Notes: generated by a model from the letters alone, not told the origin. A DNA stretch of 64,000 bases from Pseudomonas chlororaphis (GCF_001921865.1 NZ_MSCT01000010.1:372001-436000), one strand, 5' to 3'. Counted from the first letter of the stretch, positions 43,034 to 52,112 are shown. Numbers and translations: made by a program.

Positions 43034-43804
43034 TCAACTTGCTCCGTGGCCGTTGAGGACTTTGAGAGGGGTTTTGATCAGGATCTTCAAGTCCAGCCAG
43101 GGGCTCTGCTGGAAGATGTAGGTCATGTCCAGGGTCACCCGGCCGTCGAAATCCACGTCGCTGCGCCCGGAGACCTGCCACAGGCCGGTGATGCCGGGGT
43201 AGATGCTCAGGCGGCCGAGGTGGTGTTCCTTGTAGGTCTGGGCGTGGAACGAGGTCGGCCGCGGGCCGACTATGCGCATCTGGCCAAGCAGCACGTTGAT
43301 CAGGTTCGGCAGCTCGTCGAGGCTGGTGCGGCGCAGGAAACCGCCGATCCCGGTGATCCGCGGGTCGCGGTCGATCTTGAAATCCACCGAGTCCGGGCCG
43401 TGCTTGTTCAGGTGGCGCACTGAGTCTTTCAGGGCCTCGGCGTTGACCACCATGGTGCGGAACTTGTACATGCCGAAACGCCGGCCGCGAAAGCCGGTGC
43501 GCAGTTGCACGAAAAACACCGGGCCGGGGCTGGTCAGCTTGATCAGCAGGGCGATGGCCAGCAGCAGCGGGGCGATCAGCAGCAGGATCAGCGCGGCCAG
43601 CAGGGTCGAGGTGAGGCGTTTGCTCAGGGACAGGGTCCAGGGGCAACCGCCGGGGCGGCCGCTGAGCCAGCCGCGATGCTGCAGCTCGATGGCGGCCTCG
43701 ACCTTGCGCCGGAACGGGTCGTTGCGCCGGTCGATGGGCGTCGGGCCGGTGGCGGGCGTCGGGGCCTTGGGCACAGGCGATGAGAATGGTCTTTCCATGT
43801 CCAT
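43034..43804 (-). CDS. Initiating sugar-phosphate transferase (WcaJ/PglC-type)
   Basis: 256 aa; ATG at 43804 or 43798. One hydrophobic segment (about 66-90) and the bacterial sugar transferase domain: SPGPVFFVQLRTGFRGRRFGMYKFRTM, RDPRITGIGGFLRRTSLDELPNLINVLLGQMRIVGPRP and YPGITGLWQVSGRS. It transfers the first sugar-1-phosphate to undecaprenyl phosphate. It lacks the N-terminal four-helix part of full-length WcaJ, like PglC. It starts the assembly half of the operon. Confidence 0.9.
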   Translation of the reverse strand: MDMERPFSSPVPKAPTPATGPTPIDRRNDPFRRKVEAAIELQHRGWLSGRPGGCPWTLSLSKRLTSTLLAALILLLIAPLLLAIALLIKLTSPGPVFFVQLRTGFRGRRFGMYKFRTMVVNAEALKDSVRHLNKHGPDSVDFKIDRDPRITGIGGFLRRTSLDELPNLINVLLGQMRIVGPRPTSFHAQTYKEHHLGRLSIYPGITGLWQVSGRSDVDFDGRVTLDMTYIFQQSPWLDLKILIKTPLKVLNGHGAS

Positions 43805-43870
43805 CGGGGTATTTCCATAGCGGGTGGCTGGAACAGCGAAGGGGTTCGCTGGAGCAGGTCGTGGCGGGGT

Positions 43871-44899
43871 TCAGTCCCTGGGCGGCAGGGGTGGCCGGTA
43901 GTAGCTCTGGAACCAGTCGACGAAGCGCCCCAGGCCTTCGGCCAGGGCAATCTGCGGACCGAAACCGGTGACGTTTTCCAGGGCGCTGGCATCGGCGCAG
44001 GTGTTCAGCACGTCGCCGGGCTGCAACGGCAGGTACTCGACCTCGGCCTTGCGCCCCAGCAGTTGCTCCAGGGTGGCGACGTACTCCTTGAGCTCCACCG
44101 GACGCTGCCCGCCGATATTGAACAGGCGCCAGGGCGCCATGCTGGTGGCCGGGTCGGGCTGCTCGCGGTCCCACAGCGGGTCGCGTACCGGCGGCTTGGT
44201 CAACAGGCGCGCCAGGGATTCGACGATGTCATCGATGTAGGTGAAGTCGCGCTGGTGCATGCCGTAGTTGAACAGCTTCAACGGGCGGCCTTCGCTGATG
44301 GCCTTGGCGAACAGCACCGGCGACATGTCCGGACGGCCCCAGGGACCGTACACGGTAAAGAAGCGCAGGCCGGTGGCCGGCACGCCGAATAGGTGGCTGT
44401 AGCTGTGGGCCATCAGCTCGTTGGCTTTCTTGCTCGCGGCATACAGCGACAGCGGGTGGTCGACGTTGTCGCTGACCTTGTACGGGGTGTGGTGGTTGGC
44501 GCCGTACACCGAGCTGGACGAGGCGTAGATCAGGTGCTCGACCGGGTAGCGCCGGCACATTTCCAGCAGGTTGAGAAAACCGCCGAGGTTGCTGTCCAGG
44601 TAGGCCTTGGGGTTTTCCAGGGAATAACGCACGCCGGCCTGGGCCGCCAGGTTGATCACCACCTGCGGGCGGACCTGGGCGAACAGCCGGTCCAGCGCCT
44701 CGGCGTCGCCCAGGTCGAGGCGGTACAGCGGGAAGCGCCCGGCCTGTTGTTCGACCCAGCGCACGCGGTCGTGCTTGAGTTGCGGGTCGTAGTAGTCGTT
44801 GAAGTTATCCAGCCCGGTGACCTGATGCCCATCCTTGAGCAAACGCAGTGCGGTATGGGCGCCGATGAAACCGGCGGCCCCGGTGATCAGGATATTCAT
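43871..44899 (-). CDS. UDP-glucuronate 4-epimerase-like NAD-dependent epimerase
   Basis: 342 aa from ATG at 44899, overlapping the dehydrogenase stop (ATGA). Rossmann motif ILITGAAGFIGAHTALRL, SSSSVYGAN, catalytic YAASKK, and FTVYGPWGRPDM, which is typical of UDP-glucuronate 4-epimerases. It would convert UDP-glucuronate made by the preceding enzyme to UDP-galacturonate. Confidence 0.88.
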   Translation of the reverse strand: MNILITGAAGFIGAHTALRLLKDGHQVTGLDNFNDYYDPQLKHDRVRWVEQQAGRFPLYRLDLGDAEALDRLFAQVRPQVVINLAAQAGVRYSLENPKAYLDSNLGGFLNLLEMCRRYPVEHLIYASSSSVYGANHHTPYKVSDNVDHPLSLYAASKKANELMAHSYSHLFGVPATGLRFFTVYGPWGRPDMSPVLFAKAISEGRPLKLFNYGMHQRDFTYIDDIVESLARLLTKPPVRDPLWDREQPDPATSMAPWRLFNIGGQRPVELKEYVATLEQLLGRKAEVEYLPLQPGDVLNTCADASALENVTGFGPQIALAEGLGRFVDWFQSYYRPPLPPRD

Positions 44900-46248
44900 G
44901 CGTAGAGCGCCCCCGGTACGCGATAGGGTAAGCCGATGCTCAGGTAATGCAGGCCGGCGTCCGCCGCCTGTTGCGGGTTGTAGAGGTTGCGCCCGTCGAC
45001 GATCAGGCGCGCCGCGAGCCGCTCGCGCAGCTGGTTGAAGTCGACCACGCGAAAGGCTTTCCACTCGGTGCAGATCACCAGCGCGTCGGCGCATTGCAAG
45101 GTGTCGTCGCGGGTCGCGCACAGCTGCAGGTCAGGGCGATAGCCATACAGGCGCCGGCATTCGGTCATGGCTTCGGGGTCGTAGGCATGCACCGTGGCGC
45201 CAGCCTCCCACAGCGCTTCCATCAGGTAGCGGCTGGTGGCTTCGCGCATGTCGTCGGTGTTGGGCTTGAAGGCCAGCCCCCAGAGCGCGATGACCTTGCC
45301 CCGCAGGTCGTCGCCCAGGTGCGCCTTGAGTTTGCGGAACAGCACATGGCGCTGCTGTTCGTTGACGTCGCGCACGGTCTTGAGCATCTGCGGCTCGAGG
45401 CCGTGGCTCTCGGCGGTGTGGATCAGCGCCTTGAGGTCCTTGGGGAAGCATGAGCCGCCAAAACCGGCGCCCGGGTAGATGAAGTGGTAGCCGATCCGCG
45501 GGTCGGCGCCGATGCCCTTGCGCACGGCGTTGATGTCGACGCCCAGGCGCTCGGCCAGGTTGGCCATTTCGTTCATGAAGCTGATGCGCGTGGCGAGCAT
45601 CGCGTTGGCGGCGTACTTCACCAGCTCGGCGCTGCGGTTGTCCATGAACATCAGGCGGTCGCGGTTGTGGTTGAACGGCGCGTACAGCTCGCTCAACTGC
45701 TGGCGCGGCTTGTCGCCGGCGCAACCGACGATGATCCGGTCCGGGCGCATGCAGTCGGCCACGGCGCTGCCTTCCTTGAGGAACTCGGGGTTGGAGACGA
45801 CATGCACCTTGAGGTCCGATTTGCCCAGGTCGCTGAGTTGCTCGACGACGCTGTCCAGCACCAGGTCGGCGGTGCCCACCGGCACGGTGGACTTGATCAC
45901 CAGGGTCTTGTCGCTGTGCATCAGGCGGGCGATGTCACGGGCGACCGCGAGCACATGCTCGAGGTCGGCGGAACCGTCTTCGTTGGGCGGGGTGCCGACC
46001 GCGATGAACATCAGGTCGCCGTGGCTCACCGCCGTCTGCGCCTGGGTGGTGAAGGACAGGCGGCCGGCCTTGAGATTGTCCTCGATCAGGCCGTTCAGCC
46101 CAGGCTCATGGATAGGTGCGATGGCCCGCTGCAATTGGGCGATTTTCTGGCTGTCGATGTCGACACAGACCACGTTATGGCCAACATCGGCCAGGGCGAC
46201 GGCTTGTACCAGGCCGACATAACCAGTACCAAAAACGCTGACATCCAA
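44896..46248 (-). CDS. ugd: UDP-glucose 6-dehydrogenase
   Basis: 450 aa from a TTG at 46248, giving the family-typical N-terminus MDVSVFGTGYVGLVQAVALADVGH, with GAGG upstream. NAD-binding GTGYVG, VKYAANAMLATRISFMNE, catalytic GAGFGGSCFPKDLKAL, and GLAFKPNTDDMREA are all present. Oxidises UDP-glucose to UDP-glucuronate in two steps. First gene of the EPS operon. An open extension to a GTG at 46353 has no similarity to the family. Confidence 0.9.
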   Translation of the reverse strand: MDVSVFGTGYVGLVQAVALADVGHNVVCVDIDSQKIAQLQRAIAPIHEPGLNGLIEDNLKAGRLSFTTQAQTAVSHGDLMFIAVGTPPNEDGSADLEHVLAVARDIARLMHSDKTLVIKSTVPVGTADLVLDSVVEQLSDLGKSDLKVHVVSNPEFLKEGSAVADCMRPDRIIVGCAGDKPRQQLSELYAPFNHNRDRLMFMDNRSAELVKYAANAMLATRISFMNEMANLAERLGVDINAVRKGIGADPRIGYHFIYPGAGFGGSCFPKDLKALIHTAESHGLEPQMLKTVRDVNEQQRHVLFRKLKAHLGDDLRGKVIALWGLAFKPNTDDMREATSRYLMEALWEAGATVHAYDPEAMTECRRLYGYRPDLQLCATRDDTLQCADALVICTEWKAFRVVDFNQLRERLAARLIVDGRNLYNPQQAADAGLHYLSIGLPYRVPGALYA

Positions 46249-46876
46249 GGGAGGAACCTCGTCCGTGATGGGGTGTGAGTGAGTTTTCTGCTCACTTCTT
46301 GAAGAACTGAACAGGTGCAAGCCCTTGATGCGTTCTTTTTTTGACACTACCACACAGATGAGTCGGTTAATTGACGTTTTGTTGTGTTGTATAAATGACG
46401 ATGGTGTTTTTTATAAACTTCACAAAGATTTTATTTCTTTTAAAATCAATTGGATAAATAGACAAGCCAGACCCTTTAGGTGTTCTGTCAATTCCTTGTT
46501 ACAAAGTGCTTGAAGACAAAAATAGCCGACGAACGGTAGGGGTTTGGTGAAGAAAATGACCATTTCTCTCGGCGAAGAGCGGGTATTTGGATCCAAGCGG
46601 CGGGCTGGAGCCTGTCAGGCCCGGGGTTGGCCGCTCGTGTGAAAAACTCTCGAAATTGACTGGTTTCGGATCGGCGTCGCCCTAGAAAGGCAGCCGCGCG
46701 CAGGGGCAAAGGCTGTAGCCACTTCAGACTAAAGTCGGGTGGGTGGGGGTAGGGCCATCTGCCATCATTTGCGGTCAACATTGATCCAATCAATTCAACC
46801 GGCCAGAAATGATTCGCCGGATGGATTGCTATTGCTTTCTTTCATCCGCGTTACCGCTGCACTGCTGGAGCTTTTC
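46249..46876. promoter_or_regulatory. 628-bp divergent regulatory region between the EPS operon and the OprD-family porin
   Basis: No gene is seen. About 46330-46510 is strikingly AT-rich compared with its surroundings, consistent with a promoter/silencer region for the EPS operon. It contains a FleQ-box-like site (46362-46375) and a weaker one at 46487-46500. The remainder up to 46876 is GC-rich and should hold the porin promoter. Confidence 0.6.
46362..46375. promoter_or_regulatory. FleQ-box-like site upstream of ugd
   Basis: GTCGGTTAATTGAC matches the published FleQ box GTCaNTAAAtTGAC at 11 of 14 positions against the GTCAATAAATTGAC form, including both palindromic ends. It lies 114 bp upstream of the ugd start. 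FleQ links exopolysaccharide genes to c-di-GMP in P. aeruginosa; the role here is inferred. Confidence 0.45.
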
Positions 46877-48178
46877 ATGCGTCCCCCTTTTCCTTTGCTG
46901 CACGCCCGCCGACCGCTTGGCCTCGGCGCCCTTTGCCTGTGCGCAGGTTTTACCGCCCCGACCCAGGCCGCGGGTTTTTTCGAGGACAGCAGCGCCCGGC
47001 TCGAATCGCGCACGGTCTATTTCAACCGTGACTTTCGCGACGGCCACACCAGTAACGATCAGGGCGCGTCCAAGCGCGAAGAGGCGGCGCAGGGGTTCAT
47101 CCTCAACCTGCAGTCGGGCTACACCGAAGGCACCGTCGGTTTCGGCGTCGATGCGCTGGGCATGCTCGGCGTCAAGCTCGACTCCAGCCCCGACCGCAGC
47201 AACAGCGGCCTGCTGCCGTCCAGCGGCCAGGACCCGCGGGGTTCCAAGGACCAGTACGCCAAGCTCGGCCTGACCGCCAAGGTGCGGGTGTCGCAGAGCG
47301 TGCTCAAGTACGGCGCGCTGCTGCCGGATCTGCCGCTGCTCAAGTACAACGACGGGCGCCTGCTGCCGACGATGTTCAACGGCGCGATGCTGACGTCCAA
47401 AGAGATCAAGGACCTGAGCTTCATGGCCGCGCGCCTGGACCGCTACACCGCCCGCGACTCCACGGACGCCCAGGACATCCGCGTGCACTGCAAGAACAAG
47501 CGGTATGCCTGCAACGTCAGCGCCGACCATTTCGATATGTACGGCATCGACTACCTCTTCAACGAGCGCCTGAGCGGGCAATACCACTACGCCGAACTGG
47601 AAGACATCTACCGTCAGCATTTCATTGGCCTGGTGGCCAACCAGCCGCTGGGCAGCGGCATGCTGAAGGCCGATCTGCGCCTGATCAAGAGCGCCGACAG
47701 CGGCGCCGAGCGCGCCGGCTCCATCGACAACCGCGCCCTGAGCGGCCTGCTCGGCTACGCCATCGACGGCCATACCTTCAGCGCCGGCTGGCAGCGCATG
47801 AACGGCGACAACTCGATGCCGTACCTCGATGGCAGCAACCCGTACCTGGTCAACTATGTGCAGGTCAACGACTTCGCCGCCGCCCAGGAACGCTCCTGGC
47901 AGCTGCGTTACGACTACGACTTCAAGGCCGTGGGGATCAACGGCCTGAGCTTCCTGACCCGCTATGTCAGCGGCGACCATATCAAGGTCCCGGGCAGCGA
48001 CCGCGAAGGCCGCGAATGGGAACGCGACAGCGAGCTCAAGTACGTGGTGCAGGGCGGCACCTTCAAGGACGTCAGCCTGCGCCTGCGCAACGCCACCTAC
48101 CGCAGCAACTACGAAAAAATCGCCCGCGACGTGGACGAAACGCGGCTGATCGTCAGCTACAACTTCTCGATGTTCTGA
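46877..48178 (+). CDS. OprD-family outer-membrane porin
   Basis: 433 aa from ATG at 46877 with GGAG 7-10 bp upstream. Signal peptide (about 1-28, ..PTQAA), then an 18-strand-type barrel sequence: GFFEDSSARLESRTVYFNRDFRDG at the N-terminus is diagnostic of OprD porins, as are FGVDALGMLGVKLDSS, and the C-terminal ETRLIVSYNFSMF. Mediates uptake of small substrates such as amino acids or organic acids; the specificity cannot be read from sequence alone. Confidence 0.9.
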   Translation: MRPPFPLLHARRPLGLGALCLCAGFTAPTQAAGFFEDSSARLESRTVYFNRDFRDGHTSNDQGASKREEAAQGFILNLQSGYTEGTVGFGVDALGMLGVKLDSSPDRSNSGLLPSSGQDPRGSKDQYAKLGLTAKVRVSQSVLKYGALLPDLPLLKYNDGRLLPTMFNGAMLTSKEIKDLSFMAARLDRYTARDSTDAQDIRVHCKNKRYACNVSADHFDMYGIDYLFNERLSGQYHYAELEDIYRQHFIGLVANQPLGSGMLKADLRLIKSADSGAERAGSIDNRALSGLLGYAIDGHTFSAGWQRMNGDNSMPYLDGSNPYLVNYVQVNDFAAAQERSWQLRYDYDFKAVGINGLSFLTRYVSGDHIKVPGSDREGREWERDSELKYVVQGGTFKDVSLRLRNATYRSNYEKIARDVDETRLIVSYNFSMF

Positions 48179-48182
48179 CGGC

Positions 48183-48846
48183 CAGGCGAGCGCTGCGCGC
48201 TCGTACGCAGCCTTCGGCAGCGGCTACAAGGACCGTGGTGTAGCCGCTGCCGAGCCCGCGAGGCTGCGTACGGTCGCGTAGCGGCCGCAAAGCCTGAGTT
48301 CGCGTTCCTTCTGGAAAAACGCGGTGCCTCATCTGGCGAGCGCTGCGCGCTCGTGTGCAGCCTGTGGCAGCGGCTACAGGGACCGTGGTGTAGCCGCTGC
48401 CGAGCCCGCGAGGCTGCGTACGGTTGCGCAGCGGCCGCAAAGCCTGAGTTCGCGTTCCATCTGGAAAAACGTGGTGCTTCATCTGGCGAGCGCTGCGCGC
48501 TCGTACGCAGCCTTCGGCAGCGGCTACAGGGATCGTTGTAGCCGCTGCCGAGCCTGCGAGGCTGCGTACGGTCGCGCAGCGGCCGCAAAGCCTGAGTTCG
48601 CGTTCCATCTGGAAAAACGTGGTGCCTCATCTGGCGAGCGCTGCGCGCTCGTGCGCAGCCTTCGGCAGCGGCTACACAGACCGTGGTGTAGCCGCTGCCG
48701 AGCCCGCGAGGCTGCGTACGGTTGCGCAGCGGCCGCAAAGCCTGAGTCCGCGGTCTGCCTGGAAAAACGCGGTGCCTGGTTTGGCGAGTGCTGCGCGCTC
48801 GTGCGCAGCCTGCGGCAGCGGCTACAGGGATTGTGGTGTGGCTGCT
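48183..48846. repeat. Tandem array of ~150-bp REP-type units (four full, one degenerate)
   Basis: The arm GTAGCCGCTGCCGAGC starts at 48240, 48390, 48538 and 48688 with a degenerate fifth at about 48838, giving periods of 150, 148 and 150 bp. Each unit ends in the inverted arm GGCAGCGGCTAC and includes GAGCGCTGCGCGCTCGT and a GGAAAAACG spacer. It fills the whole gap between two convergent genes and supplies the stop codon of the minus-strand lipoprotein (48845-48847). Confidence 0.93.
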
Positions 48847-49462
48847 ACAGCCAATTCCAGAAACGGCTCCAGAACCCGCGGTTGAGTTCTTCCTTGCAGC
48901 CGGCGTATTGCTGGCCGTAGAGGTTGGAGCGGCTTTGCACCTTGCCCGCCACGGTCTGCAACCAGGGTTTGGCCGAGTAGCTCTGGCGGCGGTAGCCGCC
49001 CCAGCCTTCGTGGTAGTTCAGGTACTGGCGGTAGGCGTCCTGCTTGGTCACGCCGTTGACCCGCCAGGTCTGGTCCATGTACCAGCCGACAAAGTCGGTG
49101 GCGTCGGCGAAGTCGGTACGGCTGGCCCAGGCGTTGTCGCCCTTGCGCTGGTAGTCGCTCCAGACTTCGTCCTTGGCCTGCGGGTAGCCGGCCGCGCTGC
49201 TGACCCGGCCCCAGGGGATTACCCACAGCAGGTATTTGCGCGGCGGCAAGGCGTCATGCTTGAAGCTCGATTCCTGGTAGATGATCGACAGCGGCACCTG
49301 GATCGGCACGCCCCATTTCTCTTCGGTGGCCTTGGCGGCTTTGTACCAGTCGCGCTTTTCGCGAAAGATCGCGCAGATGTCGTTGGGGTTGGCCGGCGGC
49401 GAGGTCGCGCAACCGGCCAGGAGGAAGGGGAGCAATGCGATGGCGTAAGTTGAACGGGTCAA
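48845..49462 (-). CDS. Lipoprotein with lytic transglycosylase-like (SLT) domain
   Basis: 205 aa from TTG at 49462; no ATG is available before the signal sequence. Lipobox LLAGC (Cys18). The IIYQESSFKHDA segment carries the catalytic-type Glu of goose-lysozyme/SLT enzymes, followed by WVIPWGRVSSAAGYPQAKDEVW and a DATDFVGWYMDQT/YLNYHEGWGGY region seen in this family. Likely cleaves peptidoglycan in the periplasm from a membrane anchor. It lies just downstream of the mtl operon end, same strand, 52 bp away. Confidence 0.8.
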   Translation of the reverse strand: MTRSTYAIALLPFLLAGCATSPPANPNDICAIFREKRDWYKAAKATEEKWGVPIQVPLSIIYQESSFKHDALPPRKYLLWVIPWGRVSSAAGYPQAKDEVWSDYQRKGDNAWASRTDFADATDFVGWYMDQTWRVNGVTKQDAYRQYLNYHEGWGGYRRQSYSAKPWLQTVAGKVQSRSNLYGQQYAGCKEELNRGFWSRFWNWL

Positions 49463-49514
49463 AGGCAGGACTCTGTTCGGCTCGATGCGGGGCGCCGGCG
49501 CGGCGCCCCTTCTA

Positions 49515-50459
49515 TCAATTCAGTTGTTGGCGATAGGGCAGATCCGGTCCGGTCTTGCCGCAGGTCAGCGCCGCGGCGCGGATGGCGAACCTGAGCATCT
49601 GGTCGATCTGTTCCCGGCTCAGGCGCGCGATACCTTCCAGCGAATCCAGCTGCTGTTCGGTCAGCCAGGCAATCAATGCGGCCTGGAAGGTGTCACCGGC
49701 GCCCACGGTGTCGGCCATCTTAATCGGCATGGCCGGTGCCGACCAGCGGCCATGTGCCCGGCTGAACACGGTCGCGCCCTCTGCGCCGCGGGTCAGGAAC
49801 ACCAACTGGCAGTGATGCTGCAGCCAACCCTCGATCACTTCCTGCGGATCGCGCTCGGGGTAGAGCAGGTGCAGGTCCTCGTCGCTGACCTTGATCAGGT
49901 CGGCCAGCCTGACCAGCGCGTCGATGCGTTGGCGCCACAGCTGGAGGTCCGGCGCCGGGTTGAGGCGCACATTCGGGTCGAGGCTGATCAGGCGCCGACC
50001 GCGCTCGCGCTGCACCAGCGCCAGCAGGCTGTCGCCGATCGGCTGCACCACCAGGGAATACGAGCCGATGTGCAGGCCGCGCACTTCGTCGCCCAGCGCC
50101 GGCAGGTCGGCCAGGCGCAGCTGGCGGTCGGCGCAACCTTCACCGCGAAAGCTGTAGTGCGGTGAGCCGTCGGCGCCCACCGCGACCATCGCCAGGGTCG
50201 TCGGGGCCGGCACGTCCAGCAGGTAATCCTCACGCACGCCTTCGTCGCGCAGCACTTGCAACAAGCGTCGGCCGAGGTAGTCGGTGGACAGGCCGGCGAA
50301 CAGCGCCGCCTCGACGCCCAGGCGGCGCAGGCCCACCGCGACATTGAACGGCGAGCCGCCGGCGATCGCCTGGAAATTCACGTGCGACGGCCGTCCGCCG
50401 GCATCGTCTTGGCTGAAAAAATCGAACAGTGCTTCACCGCTGACCAGGTACATAGTCAT
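49515..50459 (-). CDS. mtlZ: Fructokinase of the mannitol operon (PfkB family)
   Basis: 314 aa. PfkB carbohydrate kinase: N-terminal GEALFDFF, AGGSPFNVAVGLRRLG, and the C-terminal DTVGAGDTFQAAL with catalytic Asp. Phosphorylates fructose formed from mannitol to fructose 6-phosphate. Its ATG overlaps the mtlY stop (ATGA). Last gene of mtlEFGKDYZ. Confidence 0.93.
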   Translation of the reverse strand: MTMYLVSGEALFDFFSQDDAGGRPSHVNFQAIAGGSPFNVAVGLRRLGVEAALFAGLSTDYLGRRLLQVLRDEGVREDYLLDVPAPTTLAMVAVGADGSPHYSFRGEGCADRQLRLADLPALGDEVRGLHIGSYSLVVQPIGDSLLALVQRERGRRLISLDPNVRLNPAPDLQLWRQRIDALVRLADLIKVSDEDLHLLYPERDPQEVIEGWLQHHCQLVFLTRGAEGATVFSRAHGRWSAPAMPIKMADTVGAGDTFQAALIAWLTEQQLDSLEGIARLSREQIDQMLRFAIRAAALTCGKTGPDLPYRQQLN

Positions 50460-51964
50460 TCGCTCTTCAAAAGGGTCGCCACGTGCTGGCGGTAACGTTC
50501 ATAAGCCTGCTGGTAGGCCACGACATTGGCCTCGATCGGCCGGGTTGCGCTGGCGGCATCGAGCTTCACGCAACGCTGGCACAGCTGCGCCAGGCTTTGC
50601 GGCCGGCCACTGGCCCGGGATTGGCACCAGGCGGCCTGGATCGCCGCGCCCAGGGCCGCCGCTTCGCTCTGCTCGGTGCAGACCACCGGGGTGTGCATGA
50701 TATCCGCGACCATCTGCCGCCACAGCGGACTTTTCGAGCCGCCGCCGATCAGCCGGATGTTCTCGCCCTGCAGGCCGTTGCGGCGCAGCAGGTCGAGGCC
50801 GTAGCGCAGGCCGAAGGTGGTGCCCTCGACCACCGCCCGGCACAGGTTGGCCTGGTTCAGGTTATCCAGGGTCAGCCCCAGCAGGCTGCCGCTGGCGTGG
50901 GGCAGGGCGGGCACCCGCTCGCCGTTGAGAAACGGCAGCATGCACACGCCCTGGGCACCGATCGGCGCCTCGGCCACCCGTTGGTTGAAGGTGTCGAGGT
51001 CGAGCTCGAACAGCTCACGCAGCGCGCCGGTGGCGTTGGTCAGGTTCATGGTGCAGATCAGCGGCAGCCAGCCGCCGCTGGAGGAGCAGAAGGTGGCCAC
51101 CGCGGCATCCGTGCTGACCTGGGGCTGTTCGGCATAGGCGTACAGGGTGCCGGAGGAGCCCAGGCTCATGGTGAGCGTCCCCGGCTCGATCGTGCCGGTG
51201 CCGATGGCGCCGAGCATATTGTCGCCGCCGCCGCTGGACACCAGGGCCTGGGGGTTGAGGCCGAGGTCGCGGGCGATCTGCGGCAACAGTGTGCCCACCG
51301 CCTGGTCCGCTTCGATCAACTCCGGCAGGGCGGCCTCCAGGCGGCCGTCGGGGTCGATGTGCCGCAGCAGCGCCAGGTCCCACTGGCGGCGGCGCACATC
51401 GAAGTAGCCGGTGCCGGAGGCGTCGCCGTATTCGCTGCAGGCGCGGCCGGTCAGCCAGTAGTTGAGGTAGTCGTGGGGCAGCAGGATGCGGGCGATGCGC
51501 TGGAACGCCTGGGGGTGCTGTTCCCGGGTCCACAGCAGCTTGGACACCGTATAGCCGGGGGCGATCGCCACGCCGAGGCGCTCCAGGGAGCCTGGTTCGC
51601 CGCCCAGGTAATCCAGCAGGCGCTGGTTCTGCTCCGTGGACTCGGTGTCGCACCAGAGCTTGGCCGGGCGCAGCACCTGGCCCTGCTGGTCGAGCAGGAC
51701 CAGGCCGTGCTGCTGGCCGGAGACGCCGATGCCGAGGACGTCCAGGCCGCTGACCCCGGCCGCGAGCAAGGCGCGGCGGGTGGCCAGGGCAAACGCCTCG
51801 CACCATTGCCCGACCTCCTGTTCGCGGCGGCCGTTGGCGCCGCTGATCAAACTGTGGGGCGCGGTGCCCAGGCCCAGCACTTCGCCGCTGGCGGCATCCA
51901 GCACCATGGCCTTGGTGCCCTGGGTGCCGCAGTCGATGCCGAGGAAAAGTTGTCGTGTCGTCAT
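50456..51964 (-). CDS. mtlY: Xylulokinase of the mannitol operon
   Basis: 502 aa FGGY kinase: LFLGIDCGTQGTKAMVLD, GIGVSGQQHGLVLLD, and C-terminal IRLIGGGSKSPLWRQMVADI with the ATP-binding region. Phosphorylates D-xylulose produced by MtlD from D-arabitol. It is separated from mtlD by 148 bp containing a repeat unit. Confidence 0.93.
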   Translation of the reverse strand: MTTRQLFLGIDCGTQGTKAMVLDAASGEVLGLGTAPHSLISGANGRREQEVGQWCEAFALATRRALLAAGVSGLDVLGIGVSGQQHGLVLLDQQGQVLRPAKLWCDTESTEQNQRLLDYLGGEPGSLERLGVAIAPGYTVSKLLWTREQHPQAFQRIARILLPHDYLNYWLTGRACSEYGDASGTGYFDVRRRQWDLALLRHIDPDGRLEAALPELIEADQAVGTLLPQIARDLGLNPQALVSSGGGDNMLGAIGTGTIEPGTLTMSLGSSGTLYAYAEQPQVSTDAAVATFCSSSGGWLPLICTMNLTNATGALRELFELDLDTFNQRVAEAPIGAQGVCMLPFLNGERVPALPHASGSLLGLTLDNLNQANLCRAVVEGTTFGLRYGLDLLRRNGLQGENIRLIGGGSKSPLWRQMVADIMHTPVVCTEQSEAAALGAAIQAAWCQSRASGRPQSLAQLCQRCVKLDAASATRPIEANVVAYQQAYERYRQHVATLLKSE

Positions 51965-51997
51965 GAAGAACCTGCAAAAAATTCAAATCAAACTGCC

Positions 51998-52092
51998 GTA
52001 GCCGCTGCCGAGCCTGCGAGGCTGCGTACGGTTTGGGCGGCATTCCGACGCAGCGACCGCCAAACCTGAATCCGCGGTCTGCCTGGCGAAAC
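51998..52092. repeat. Repeat element between mtlD and mtlY
   Basis: A partial unit of the long repeat family: GTAGCCGCTGCCGAGCCTGC starting 51998, through GAGGCTGCGTACGGTT and a diverged GACGCAGCGACCGCCAAACC, to the TCTGCCTGGCGAAACGC tail at 52092. Confidence 0.8.
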
Positions 52093-52112
52093 GCAACGGC
52101 GCCGGGCAAGCA

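Noticed and set aside
46249..46353. N-terminal extension of the UDP-glucose dehydrogenase from a GTG at 46353
   Set aside because: The added 35 residues have no counterpart in the family, while the TTG at 46248 gives the canonical N-terminus and has a plausible ribosome-binding site.
48183..48846. CRISPR array
   Set aside because: The repeat units are about 150 bp, nearly contiguous and palindromic, with no unique 30-40-bp spacers and no cas genes nearby.
48153..48920. Several open frames in both directions over the tandem repeats
   Set aside because: They are internally repetitive translations of the repeat units with no ribosome-binding sites; no non-repeat coding content.
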